A stretch of 64,000 bases of DNA, taken from Bifidobacterium saguinibicoloris (GTDB taxonomy: Bacteria > Actinomycetota > Actinomycetes > Actinomycetales > Bifidobacteriaceae). Shown here one piece after another: positions 35,084 to 44,055 of this stretch; position 1 is the first letter of the stretch; each line of letters opens with the position of its first letter. The DNA lies in assembly GCF_019331725.1 (NCBI RefSeq), contig NZ_JAHBBF010000012.1:31510-95509 (forward strand), given 5' to 3'. The notes beneath the pieces are model-generated. The model made no database searches and was not told where the DNA came from. It saw only the letters and a program-made list of their open reading frames with translations. The translations under genes were made by a program, and so were the position numbers.

Positions 35084-36366
35084 TGTCGAACCAACTTTCC
35101 AATAACGTCATGGAGAATCCGGTCGTTCTCTCAGTGGAACACGTGTCCAAGGTGTTCAAGCTGCCTACGGAACAGGCCACTGGTCTGAAGCAGGCCTTCA
35201 TCAACTGGACCAAGGGCATCAAGGGATATAAAAAGCAGCAGGTGCTGAAGGATGTCTCCTTCGAGGTGCATCAGGGCGAATTCTTCGGCATCGTTGGCCG
35301 CAACGGTGGTGGTAAGTCCACTCTGTTGAAAATCATTTCCCAGATTTATTGCCCAGAAACCGGCAGCGTGACGGTCAATGGCAAGCTCGTGCCGTTCATC
35401 GAACTCGGTGTGGGCTTCAACCCGGAGCTCACCGGCCGTGAGAACGTGTACCTGAACGGTGCGTTGCTCGGCTTCACCCATGAGGAAGTCGACGCCATGT
35501 ACGACGACATCGTGGAATTCGCCGAGCTCGAAGAATTCATGGACCAGAAGCTCAAGAACTACTCTTCCGGCATGCAGGTGCGTCTCGCATTCTCCGTGGC
35601 CATCAAGGCACAAGGCGATATCCTCGTGCTCGATGAGGTGCTCGCCGTGGGCGACGAGGCGTTCCAACGTAAGTGCGACGATTTCTTTACCGAAATCCGC
35701 AAGGATCCCACGAAGACGGTTATTCTCGTGACCCACGATATGAATTCGGTCAAGAAGTATTGCACCCGCGCCATGATGATCAAAGACGGCGAGGTCGCCG
35801 CCATCGGCGACAAGGAGACCGTGACCAGCAAGTACACCCTTGAGAACCTGAACGCGGAGAAGAAAGAGCAGGAGCGGAACCGCAAAGAGCAGCTCGCCAA
35901 GCACCAGTACCCCTCGGGACTGAATGAACGCTGCCCGCTCCTCCGCACGTTCGCCGTGGAAGACAAGGTGTACAAGAGCACGGACACCTTCCGGTTCGGC
36001 GTCGAATACCAGTATGATGAACCTGGTGATTTCTATCTGGCAATCGCCATGCATGACATCCGTCGAGGCGGCATCACGTATGACACTGGTGCCAAGACAA
36101 TCAAAATGACGGAGCATGGTCACCGGACCGTGTATTTCGAGCTGCCTCTCACACTGTTCAACAATGGCGAGTTCCGCTTGTTCACCTCGTTGAGGACGCC
36201 GAGCCCGGTGGACCCATACAACACAGACATGGTCGCGGTCGCTGTGGATGACAACGCATGCACGTTCGTCATCCGAGACAATCGCAATCGCGATTATGCG
36301 CTGCTCAGTGATCGGGCGTTGACCATCAAGCAAATTGACGAACCTGAAATCGCCACCAAGGAGTGA
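35083..36366 (+). CDS. wzt: ABC transporter ATPase of polysaccharide export (Wzt-like), with C-terminal carbohydrate-binding-type domain
   Basis: A 427-residue protein. Walker A GRNGGGKST (72-80; third Gly in place of the usual Ser/Cys), signature NYSSGMQVRLAF (about 165-176), Walker B ILVLDEVLAVGDEAF, and H-loop VTHDMNSVKKYC. After a Glu/Lys-rich linker (about 258-275, NAEKKEQERNRKEQL) comes a beta-sandwich of about 140 residues like the Wzt C-terminal domain, which in known systems recognises the terminally capped polymer. ATG 35083 overlaps the permease stop (TGATG); GTG 35080 is possible. It drives export of a finished chain across the membrane. In the operon it lies between wzm and the GlfT2-like gene (AAGGAGTGA junction). 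Confidence 0.9.
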   Translation: MSNQLSNNVMENPVVLSVEHVSKVFKLPTEQATGLKQAFINWTKGIKGYKKQQVLKDVSFEVHQGEFFGIVGRNGGGKSTLLKIISQIYCPETGSVTVNGKLVPFIELGVGFNPELTGRENVYLNGALLGFTHEEVDAMYDDIVEFAELEEFMDQKLKNYSSGMQVRLAFSVAIKAQGDILVLDEVLAVGDEAFQRKCDDFFTEIRKDPTKTVILVTHDMNSVKKYCTRAMMIKDGEVAAIGDKETVTSKYTLENLNAEKKEQERNRKEQLAKHQYPSGLNERCPLLRTFAVEDKVYKSTDTFRFGVEYQYDEPGDFYLAIAMHDIRRGGITYDTGAKTIKMTEHGHRTVYFELPLTLFNNGEFRLFTSLRTPSPVDPYNTDMVAVAVDDNACTFVIRDNRNRDYALLSDRALTIKQIDEPEIATKE

Positions 36367-36371
36367 TCGTC

Positions 36372-38417
36372 ATGACGAACACTGTTGAAACCACTACGTG
36401 GGAATCCGTGGTCCGTGTCGTCTACCCTACGCAGGATGTGGATCAGGTATGGCCGCTGTATGCGCTCGACTGGACCCAGCCCATGCTCTCGGACGCCACT
36501 CTTGAATTCGGCATCGACATGCGCCAGCTCAACTTGGGCGGTATGAACCAGTCCCAGTTCCAGCGGCTCATCCGGCGAGGCCTTACCGGCAGCAAAAGCA
36601 CCGGTGCTACAAAGGCCACGTTCCGATTTGTCAACCGTGACGAACTGCTCGTGCGCGCGGGCATGAAGACCTCCACATGCACGTTCTTCAACGCGTTCCC
36701 CGCAGGCCACTGGCGTCGCTGGACGCGCGTGGACGTCATGCGGTTCGTCGCCCGCGCCAAAGGACAGGGCAGCATCAGCCTCAACCGATCCGACGGCCGC
36801 GGACTCCTGTTCCCAGCCGGTTCCATCGTTGTAGACAGCCCGAACGACTGGCAGGACATCGCCATCGAAATCCCCATGACCGACCTCATGGACGGCGGCT
36901 TCTTCTGGTTCGACGCCGAAGCAGAATCCGGCATCGACCTGCACATCGCGGACGCCGCATGGCAGGCGCCCGCCGCCAAACGCGCGACGGCCGGCGATAC
37001 CAAACTCTCCATCGCCATCACCACGTTCAACCGCGCGCCCTACTGCCTCAACCAGCTCAAGACCATCAGCAAGGCGACGGCGTTGCGCGAACGCCTCGAC
37101 ACCATCTACTGCACCGACCAAGGCACCGATCACGTAAGCGACCAAGCCGACTACCCGGCAGTCGCCGACGAACTCGGCAGCCAACTCACCTACATCCGCC
37201 AACGCAACCTCGGCGGCTCCGGCGGCTTCTCCCGCGGCATGTACGAAACCGTGAAACACGGCACCAGCGCCTACTGCCTCCTGCTCGACGATGACGCCAT
37301 CAGCGAACCGGAAGCCATCCTGCGCGCTGTCCAATTCGCCGACTACGCCATCAAACCCGTGCTCGTCGGCGGCGGCATGCTCCACCTCGACAACCGCACC
37401 ATGCTCTACACGCAAGGCGAACGGTTCGACTGGCAGCGCATGTGGATGAAGCCATCCCTCGAACTCGGCTACAACCACGACTTCGCCGCCGAACCCCTGC
37501 GTGACACGCCCGAACGGCATCAGCGCATCGACGGCGACTTCAACGGCTGGTGGATGTGCCTCATCCCCGTCGCCGCCATCAAGGCCGTCGGACTTTCCCT
37601 GCCCGTGTTCATCAAATTCGACGACATCGAATACGGCGTGCGCGCCAAGCGGGCCGGTTTTCCCACCGTCTGCCTACCCGGTGTGGCCGTATGGCATCAG
37701 GCATGGCACAGCAAGGATCCCGCCCGCACCTGGGAGGAGTACTTCTTCGTCCGCAACCGGTGGATCGCCGCGCTGCTCCTGCAGCCCGAACGCCCCTTCA
37801 ACCGGATGATGCTCGAATTCATGTACGCGGACGCCGTCCTCGGCATGCGATTCATCTACTCCGGCATGGCGCTGCACCACCAGGCGCTCAAGGACATTCT
37901 GCGCGGGCCGCAATACATCGTGGACTCGTTCCCCACCAAGCTCGCCGAAGTGCGTGAACTGCGCGGCAAGTACGCGGATACCCAGACCAAGCCCAGCTTC
38001 GAGGACTTCCCCGAACCGGACCGCGAATACGTGTCCGCCCGCCGCCACCCCACGGGCACCAAGTACCGTCTCAAGAAGGCGCTGAAATACGTGACCGGCA
38101 GCATGCTCTCCTCCGAGAACGACGGCAATGCCGAGCGTCCGGACATGGCCATCCCCGCCCAGGACTCCTACTGGTGGACATGGGTGTCCGCAGGCCATCC
38201 GCGTTCCGTGCTCGTCACCTCGCCGGACGGCAACTCCGTGGCATGGCTCAAGCGCGACGACAAGCTTTTCCACAGGAACATGTGGGAAGGCTACCGCCTC
38301 GTCAAGCGCATCCTGCGCAACTGGAAGCGTCTCGCCGCCCAGTACAAGGCCGCCGATCTGACCTCCATGAACACGTGGGCGAAAATCTTCGGCGATAGCC
38401 CAGCGAAGGGCGAATGA
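36372..38417 (+). CDS. GlfT2-like galactofuranosyltransferase (GT2)
   Basis: A 681-residue cytosolic glycosyltransferase resembling mycobacterial GlfT2 (about 640 residues). The N-terminal 200 residues are a beta-sandwich (VYPTQDVDQVWPLYALDW ... GIDLHIADAAW). The GT-A domain starts LSIAITTFNRAPYCLNQL (about 213), with RQRNLGGSGGFSRGMYE, the triple acidic LLLDDDAISEPEA (DDD about 306-308), FNGWWMCLIP, the catalytic-type FIKFDDIEYGVRAKRAG and VAVWHQAWHSKDP containing the metal His. A helical C-terminal domain follows. Known homologues polymerise UDP-galactofuranose into galactan. ATG 36372 is chosen over GTG 36363 because AAGGAGTG lies 7 nt upstream. The UDP-Galf donor would come from glf at 53836. 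Confidence 0.85.
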   Translation: MTNTVETTTWESVVRVVYPTQDVDQVWPLYALDWTQPMLSDATLEFGIDMRQLNLGGMNQSQFQRLIRRGLTGSKSTGATKATFRFVNRDELLVRAGMKTSTCTFFNAFPAGHWRRWTRVDVMRFVARAKGQGSISLNRSDGRGLLFPAGSIVVDSPNDWQDIAIEIPMTDLMDGGFFWFDAEAESGIDLHIADAAWQAPAAKRATAGDTKLSIAITTFNRAPYCLNQLKTISKATALRERLDTIYCTDQGTDHVSDQADYPAVADELGSQLTYIRQRNLGGSGGFSRGMYETVKHGTSAYCLLLDDDAISEPEAILRAVQFADYAIKPVLVGGGMLHLDNRTMLYTQGERFDWQRMWMKPSLELGYNHDFAAEPLRDTPERHQRIDGDFNGWWMCLIPVAAIKAVGLSLPVFIKFDDIEYGVRAKRAGFPTVCLPGVAVWHQAWHSKDPARTWEEYFFVRNRWIAALLLQPERPFNRMMLEFMYADAVLGMRFIYSGMALHHQALKDILRGPQYIVDSFPTKLAEVRELRGKYADTQTKPSFEDFPEPDREYVSARRHPTGTKYRLKKALKYVTGSMLSSENDGNAERPDMAIPAQDSYWWTWVSAGHPRSVLVTSPDGNSVAWLKRDDKLFHRNMWEGYRLVKRILRNWKRLAAQYKAADLTSMNTWAKIFGDSPAKGE

Positions 38418-38436
38418 CGGACATCGGGGGCATCTA

Positions 38437-38487
38437 CTGATTGCTGTCTCCGGCCGGGACTGTCTCTTGACCGGAAACAGCAATCAG
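38437..38487. terminator. Bidirectional terminator between the glycan export operon and ugd
   Basis: CTGATTGCTGTCTCCGG pairs with CCGGAAACAGCAATCAG (one mismatch), 19 bp after the stop at 38417 and 32 bp before the convergent stop at 38519. A CCCTTTTG tail follows on the plus strand. Confidence 0.85.
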
Positions 38488-38518
38488 ACCCTTTTGAGTG
38501 ATCTCCGTTCTAGATCGG

Positions 38519-39778
38519 TCAGTCCCGCCGGAACAGGTCCCTCGTGTAGACCTTGTCGCTGACATCGGCGAGGTCGGCGTTCCAACGGTTGGAGATGATC
38601 ACGTCGGCGTCGCGCTTGAACGCGGCCAAATCGTGGGTGACGGGGCTGCCGAAGAAATCAGGCTTGTCGAGCGTCGGTTCGTAGACGAGCACGTCCACGC
38701 CCTTTGCCTTGATGCGCTTCATCACACCCTGGACGGCGGACTGGCGGAAATTATCCGAACCGGACTTCATCGTAAGCCGGTACACGCCCACCACCGGACG
38801 CTCCTTGCCGGCGGCACGGGCGGCGTCCACCAATTGCAGGACCTCATCGGCGACGAAATCCTTGCGCGTGGTGTTCGAGTCCACGATTGCCTCGATGAGG
38901 TTCTGCGGGACCGTATCATAGTTGGCGAGCAGCTGCTTCGTATCCTTCGGCAGACAGTAGCCGCCATAGCCGAAGCTCGGGTTGTTGTAGTCGTCGCGGA
39001 TGCGCGGATCCAGGCACACGCCCTTGATGATCTCGCGCGTATCCAATCCGCGGCTCTCAGCATACGTGTCCAGCTCGTTGAAATAGGCCACGCGCAACGC
39101 CAGATACGTGTTCGCGAACAGTTTGATGGCCTCCGCCTCCGTGGGACCCACCACCAATTCCGGAATACCCTTGGAACCATCCGGGTTCGTGCGCTGGGCC
39201 TCCTCGGGAGCCGCGCCCTGCGCCAGCAGGCCGACGAACGTGTGCGCGGCCTTCACCGCCTCCGCATCATCCTGCGGAGCGCCCGCCACGATGCGGCTCG
39301 GATGCAGATTGTCATACAGCGCGTGACCCTCGCGCAGGAACTCCGGGGAGAACAGGATGCGCCGATCGCCGAGCTTCTCGCGGATCTGCGCGGTGTAGCC
39401 CACCGGAATCGTGGACTTGATGACAATCCACGCGGTCTCGTCATACTTGCGGATCGCGGCGATCGCCGCCTCCACACTGGACGTGTCGAAATAGTTCTTC
39501 CGCGGATCATAGTTCGTGGGCGTCGCCACCACCGCGAAATCAGCACCCGAATACGCCTGCTCGGCATCCAGCGTGGCCTGGAAATCCAACGGACGCTCAC
39601 CGGACTTGTCCGCATCCAGGAACGCGGTGATCTCCCTGTCCACGATCGGGCTCCTGCCGGCATTCAGCAACTCCACCTTCTCCGGCACGATATCCAGCGC
39701 ATGCACCTCGTTATGCTGCGCCAGCAGCAACGCCACCGACAACCCCACATAGCCCGTACCGGCAACCGCGATTCTCAT
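38519..39778 (-). CDS. ugd: UDP-glucose 6-dehydrogenase-type nucleotide-sugar dehydrogenase
   Basis: A 419-residue NAD-dependent enzyme. Rossmann motif [26 protein letters not shown] loop, [21 protein letters not shown] (catalytic Glu region), and the thiohemiacetal Cys in [15 protein letters not shown] (Cys about 275), followed by the C-terminal UDP-binding domain ([22 protein letters not shown]). It oxidises UDP-glucose to UDP-glucuronate in the cytosol in two NAD-linked steps, supplying acidic sugar for surface glycans. The length is typical of short UGDs of Gram-positive capsule loci. It is monocistronic between a terminator and the ROK regulator gene. Confidence 0.92.
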   Translation of the reverse strand: MRIAVAGTGYVGLSVALLLAQHNEVHALDIVPEKVELLNAGRSPIVDREITAFLDADKSGERPLDFQATLDAEQAYSGADFAVVATPTNYDPRKNYFDTSSVEAAIAAIRKYDETAWIVIKSTIPVGYTAQIREKLGDRRILFSPEFLREGHALYDNLHPSRIVAGAPQDDAEAVKAAHTFVGLLAQGAAPEEAQRTNPDGSKGIPELVVGPTEAEAIKLFANTYLALRVAYFNELDTYAESRGLDTREIIKGVCLDPRIRDDYNNPSFGYGGYCLPKDTKQLLANYDTVPQNLIEAIVDSNTTRKDFVADEVLQLVDAARAAGKERPVVGVYRLTMKSGSDNFRQSAVQGVMKRIKAKGVDVLVYEPTLDKPDFFGSPVTHDLAAFKRDADVIISNRWNADLADVSDKVYTRDLFRRD

Positions 39779-39954
39779 ATCTCACTGACTTCCCCTGCCG
39801 TGTTTCGTCCTGGCTTCAGAATAACCGGATATGGGGTTGCCTAGCCCTTAATTGGGTAATCGCAAGGTGACTAGTGTCTTGATTGCAAACGAACCATGAC
39901 AACGGCTGGCAAAGCCACAGGAGTGCAGGGTCTATATGGGTGATTGAGGTGCTG

Positions 39955-41253
39955 TCAGATGGTCACCGACGGGGTGCTGGTAATCGGGTAGTAGTTGAGA
40001 CGGTCCTCGGACTGCTTCTGCCAACGATCCGGGTCGGCGAGGAACTCCACCATGCCCTTCCACGCGGCGCCCAACGCCACCGTGTTGTTCGTCGACACGG
40101 ATTTGAGCACCTTGATATCTGCCCACTGCGAGGACAGCACCCGCCGTTTCATCACCTGCTGCAACGGGGGCTCCAGATATTCGAACAGCTGCGCGTACAG
40201 GCCATCCAGCACGATGGTGGACACGTCGCAGATGTTCACGAACGCGGAAAGCGCGATTCCCAGACACTGGGCAGCGGTATCCACGGCCTTGCAGGCTTCC
40301 GGTTCCTTGCGGGACAACGCTGCGAACAGGTTGCCGGTAGAACCATTCACCGGCAGGCCGCATGCGGCCATGATGGCATGCTGCCCGGCGAACGATTCCA
40401 GACAGCCTGTGTTGCCGCAGGAGCATTGCCGGGTGCCCTCGGCCACGAACACGTGTCCTAGCTCGCCGGCCCAGCCGTGGGAGCCGGTATCGAACCCGGT
40501 ACCGGTCACCAGGGCCGTGTCGATACCCACGCCACCGGAAACATAGAGATAATCCCCTAGTGTGCGCCCCTGTTTGTTGCGCAGATAGGTCTCTGCATAG
40601 GCGCCGGCATCGGCGGCGTTCATGAATGAGACTTGTGGCAACATATGGGAGGGGGAGGCGTTGCGCAGTTCTCCCAGCAGGTCGATGTTGCTCCAGCCGA
40701 GATTCGGACTGCTGAGCAGGTACGTGCGGTTGGCGTCAATCAGGCCGCGCAGCGCCACAGTGATGCCCACCACGGTGAGCTCGGCATCCACGGCACGCTG
40801 GTACATGTCGTCAATGATGCGACGAACCACGTTCAAGGTCTTCTGCGGTCTGACGGTGCTCAGCTGCTGGTAATGCTGCGCGAGCGTTTCCCCGGACAGG
40901 TCCACCACAGTCGCCTCAATGGAGCCGGTGGAGATGTCCACGCCGATGGAGGCGTATGTGTGCAGCGCCGGAGCCAGAGGGACGGCAGGGCGGCCCGCGC
41001 CGTTGCTCTCGCTGCCGAGCTCGTGGATGATGCCGCATTTGACGAGGTGCTCCACCAGACGCGTCATGGTGGAACGGTTGAGGCCGGTCATGCGTGCGAG
41101 ATCAGCCCGCGAGGGATGGGTGGCTCCGGTCACGACGGCGTTGGCAATCATCGACAGATTGTGGTTACGCACGGTGACGCCACGTGCGGCGTCCAGTGCG
41201 CCATTCGTGCCTACGGCGACATTGCGGTCGGCGGTGTTGGGCTGTGTGGACAT
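39955..41253 (-). CDS. ROK-family transcriptional repressor (XylR/NagC-like)
   Basis: A 432-residue regulator. The N-terminal winged helix (about 28-85) is VRNHNLSMIANAVVTGATHP then SRADLARMTGLNRSTMTRLV. The ROK sugar-kinase-like fold has IGVDISTGSIEATVVDLSG, the ROK signature GVGIDTALVTGTGFDTGSHGWAGELGH (about 265-291), and zinc motif CSCGNTGCLESF (about 300-311). It is divergent from the xylulokinase operon and surely controls it, with the sugar or its phosphate as inducer; the probable operator pair lies at 41333-41392. It is separated from ugd by 176 bp in which nothing else is seen. Confidence 0.88.
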   Translation of the reverse strand: MSTQPNTADRNVAVGTNGALDAARGVTVRNHNLSMIANAVVTGATHPSRADLARMTGLNRSTMTRLVEHLVKCGIIHELGSESNGAGRPAVPLAPALHTYASIGVDISTGSIEATVVDLSGETLAQHYQQLSTVRPQKTLNVVRRIIDDMYQRAVDAELTVVGITVALRGLIDANRTYLLSSPNLGWSNIDLLGELRNASPSHMLPQVSFMNAADAGAYAETYLRNKQGRTLGDYLYVSGGVGIDTALVTGTGFDTGSHGWAGELGHVFVAEGTRQCSCGNTGCLESFAGQHAIMAACGLPVNGSTGNLFAALSRKEPEACKAVDTAAQCLGIALSAFVNICDVSTIVLDGLYAQLFEYLEPPLQQVMKRRVLSSQWADIKVLKSVSTNNTVALGAAWKGMVEFLADPDRWQKQSEDRLNYYPITSTPSVTI

Positions 41254-41332
41254 ACATCCAGTATGCCGTATGTCCAGCGGCGTCTGGGCCGATTATTTCG
41301 TAGTCGGTGTGACAAAATGGAAGAAACGCCGA

Positions 41333-41392
41333 TTTGTTGCCTGTATGGACAAACTAGAAGACGTGTTTTAGTATATTGCACAAGGCAACAAA
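41333..41392. promoter_or_regulatory. Promoter of the sugar operon flanked by paired ROK operator half-sites
   Basis: TGGACA (41346-41351) and TAGTAT (41369-41374) are spaced 17 bp. Perfect inverted arms TTTGTTGCC (41333-41341) and GGCAACAAA (41384-41392) enclose the promoter: one ends just before the -35 box, the other begins 9 bp after the -10 box. ROK repressors of the NagC/Mlc type bind TTTGTT-like or A/T-flanked inverted sites, so occupancy at both arms would block RNA polymerase or close a small loop. Confidence 0.65.
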
Positions 41393-41436
41393 CCTAGTGG
41401 CGGAATCACTCCAACGAAGACGTTGAAGGGGGACAT

Positions 41437-42927
41437 ATGCAACAACTCGTAGCCGGCGTGGACTCATCGACGCAATCCTGCAAAGTGGTCATCCGTGACC
41501 TGCATACCGGTAAACTCGTGCGTTCAGGCGCAGCCCGGCATCGCCGCGGCACGGAGATCGACCCGCGAATCTGGCGCTCCGCATTCGACGAAGCCGTCAA
41601 GCAGGCCGGCGGTCTGGACGGCGTGGTCGCCCTCTCCGTGGCAGGACAGCAACACGGCATGGTCACGCTCGATGACCACGGCGACATCGTCCGCGACGCC
41701 ATTCTATGGAACGACACACGCTCCGCGCCGGACGCTGCGAACCTCATCGCCGAACTTGGCTCAGGAGATTCCAACGAAGGCAAGAAACGCTGGGCCGACA
41801 TGGTCGGCAGCGTGCCTGTCGCCTCGCTGACCGTCACCAAGATTCGGTGGATGGCCGAACATGAGCCCGCCAACCTGGCGCGTACCGCCGCCGTGGCTCT
41901 GCCTCACGACTGGCTGACTTGGGACCTCCTCGGCGGAGGCGACATCGAAACGCTTGCCACCGACCGTTCGGACGCCTCCGGCACCGGATACTTCTCCTCC
42001 GACGTCAACGAATACCGGCGAGATCTTCTGGAGCTCGCCGCCGGCAAGGAATTCGCCGGCAGAGTGGTGTTGCCTGCAGTGGCCGGCCCCTCCCAGCGTG
42101 TTGCCGAAGCCAATATCGACGGCCACACCATCGCCATAGGGCCTGGAGCCGGAGACAACGCCGGTGCGGCCCTCGGGTTGGGGCTCAAACCCGGGGAAAT
42201 TGCCATGTCCATCGGCACCTCGGGCGTCGTTTCGCTCGTCTCGACCGTCGCCACCCACGATCCGCAAGGCTACGTCACCGGCTTTGCAGACGCCACCGGC
42301 AACTATCTGCCGCTGGTCTGCACACTTAACGCCTCCCGGGTCATCGACACGTTCCGCGCACTGCTCGACATGACCCATGAGGAATTCTCCCGGGCCGCGC
42401 TCTGCGCCCCGCCCGGAGCGGAAGGGCTCGTCGTGCTCCCATACTTCGAAGGAGAACGCACTCCGAACTATCCGGACGCCACCGGATCCATCCACGGCGT
42501 CACCTGTGAGAACCTCACCACATCGAACCTCGCCCGCGCCGCCATCGAAGGCATGCTGTGCGGAGTCGGCGTGGGCGTACGCGCCTTCCAGAAACTCGGC
42601 ATCCCCGTCACCAAGATCAACCTCATCGGAGGCGGCGCCCAATCCGAAGCCGTACGCCGCATCGCGCCATCAGTGCTCGGTTTGCCGGTCAGCGTGCCCG
42701 AATACAGCGAATACGTGGCCGACGGCGCCGCGCGGCAAGCCGCATGGATGCTGAACGGAGGCGCGGAGCCACCAGCATGGACCTCCCGCATGTCCAGCGA
42801 CTACATCTGCGACTACGCCCCATTCATCCTGGAACGCTTCCAGGAAGTCTCGTCACGCTTCATGCGCCAGCACGAAGCCCAGGCCGCAACCGGACGATTC
42901 TCCGGCGAAGCCCCACACCATAACTGA
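41437..42927 (+). CDS. xylB: Xylulokinase-like FGGY carbohydrate kinase
   Basis: A 496-residue FGGY kinase close to actinobacterial xylulokinases. [16 protein letters not shown] (ATP phosphate-binding 1, about 5-20), [13 protein letters not shown] (substrate loop), [12 protein letters not shown] (catalytic-region Asp), [44 protein letters not shown] (about 230-245), IGTSGVVS, and C-terminal [14 protein letters not shown] (adenosine motif). It phosphorylates a ketose, most likely D-xylulose to xylulose-5-phosphate, the entry to the bifid shunt. First gene of the operon, 45 bp after the operator; GAAGGGGGA precedes ATG. Substrate remains inference, since FGGY specificities overlap. Confidence 0.87.
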   Translation: MQQLVAGVDSSTQSCKVVIRDLHTGKLVRSGAARHRRGTEIDPRIWRSAFDEAVKQAGGLDGVVALSVAGQQHGMVTLDDHGDIVRDAILWNDTRSAPDAANLIAELGSGDSNEGKKRWADMVGSVPVASLTVTKIRWMAEHEPANLARTAAVALPHDWLTWDLLGGGDIETLATDRSDASGTGYFSSDVNEYRRDLLELAAGKEFAGRVVLPAVAGPSQRVAEANIDGHTIAIGPGAGDNAGAALGLGLKPGEIAMSIGTSGVVSLVSTVATHDPQGYVTGFADATGNYLPLVCTLNASRVIDTFRALLDMTHEEFSRAALCAPPGAEGLVVLPYFEGERTPNYPDATGSIHGVTCENLTTSNLARAAIEGMLCGVGVGVRAFQKLGIPVTKINLIGGGAQSEAVRRIAPSVLGLPVSVPEYSEYVADGAARQAAWMLNGGAEPPAWTSRMSSDYICDYAPFILERFQEVSSRFMRQHEAQAATGRFSGEAPHHN

Positions 42928-42974
42928 ACAACGCAACCACAATCAAACGCACATCACATCAAAGGAGACAGAAG

Positions 42975-44012
42975 ATGCGCAACACACTGAAGACCACCAT
43001 GGCCGCCGGACTGGCGGTCGCGCTCCTCGCGCCGCTGACCGCATGCGGCGGAGGAGGCCTCGTCGGCGGCAACAACGCCTCGAACGGGGACACTGTCAAA
43101 ATGGTGCTCGTCGCCAAGCAGGAAGGCATCCCGTGGTTCGACGACATGCGTACCGGCGTCGAGCAATTCGGCAAGGACAACGGCAGCAAGGTCGACGTCA
43201 AGCAGATCGCCCCGGACTCCGGCGACTCCGCCAAGCAGGTGCAGATGGTCTCCGACCTCATCTCACAAGACGTGGACGCCATCGTCGTCGTACCGAATGA
43301 CCCGCAGGCGTTGAAGCCTGTCATCAAGCAGGCCAAGGCCAAAGGCATCGTCGTGGTGGCGCACGAAGCCAGCAACATCGCCGACGACGTGGACTACGAC
43401 ATCGAAGCCTTCCAGAACAAGGATTTCGGTGAATCCTTCTGCAAGCCGCTCGCCGAAGGCATGGGAGGTAAGGGCAAGCTCGCCGCCGTGGTGGGCTCAA
43501 AGACCATGGAGACCCATATGGCCTGGTACAACGCCTGCAAGAGCTACCTGAACAAGAACTACCCGGACATCTCGTTCGTCTCCGACGAACCCTACGAGGA
43601 CAACAACGACGACGACACCGCGCGCAAGGTCGCCACGGAGATCCTCAACGCCCACCCGGACATCACCGGATTCTTCGGCACCTCCGTCTCCGCCGGCTCC
43701 AACATGGCCGCCGTGCTCAAGGAACGCAACAACAGGAACGTGTACGTCTCCTCGCTCGGCATCCCCTCCGTGGACATGCCGTATATCGACGAAGGTTGGG
43801 TGCAGTACGCGCAGACCTGGCGTCCCGCAGACGCCGGTTACGCCGCGCTCCAGCTCGCCTACAACAAGGTCAAGGGCACGGACGCCAAGACCGGTGACGA
43901 CCTCAAGGCCGACGGCTACGGCGACGTGACCGTCGAAGGCCATCAGGTCTACGGCAACGCCCCGCTCGTGCTCAAGAAGGGCGACTACGCGGACGGCAAG
44001 TACCCGTTCTAA
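42975..44012 (+). CDS. Sugar ABC transporter substrate-binding lipoprotein
   Basis: A 345-residue lipoprotein. Signal peptide MRNTLKTTMAAGLAVALLAP with lipobox LTAC (Cys about 25), Gly-rich linker, then a type I periplasmic-binding fold of the ribose/rhamnose/AI-2 class: VKMVLVAKQEGIPWFDDMRTG (about 44-64), SDLISQDVDAIVVVPNDPQALKPV, KGIVVVAHEA, and ITGFFGTSVSAGSNM. Aromatic and acidic residues (W, D, R, N) expected to stack and hydrogen-bond a monosaccharide are present. Anchored outside the membrane, it delivers sugar to the two permeases that follow. Strong AAAGGAGAC site. Confidence 0.9.
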   Translation: MRNTLKTTMAAGLAVALLAPLTACGGGGLVGGNNASNGDTVKMVLVAKQEGIPWFDDMRTGVEQFGKDNGSKVDVKQIAPDSGDSAKQVQMVSDLISQDVDAIVVVPNDPQALKPVIKQAKAKGIVVVAHEASNIADDVDYDIEAFQNKDFGESFCKPLAEGMGGKGKLAAVVGSKTMETHMAWYNACKSYLNKNYPDISFVSDEPYEDNNDDDTARKVATEILNAHPDITGFFGTSVSAGSNMAAVLKERNNRNVYVSSLGIPSVDMPYIDEGWVQYAQTWRPADAGYAALQLAYNKVKGTDAKTGDDLKADGYGDVTVEGHQVYGNAPLVLKKGDYADGKYPF

Positions 44013-44055
44013 TCGGCACGGTCGCATAATCAACCAACAATCAGGAAGCAAGGTG

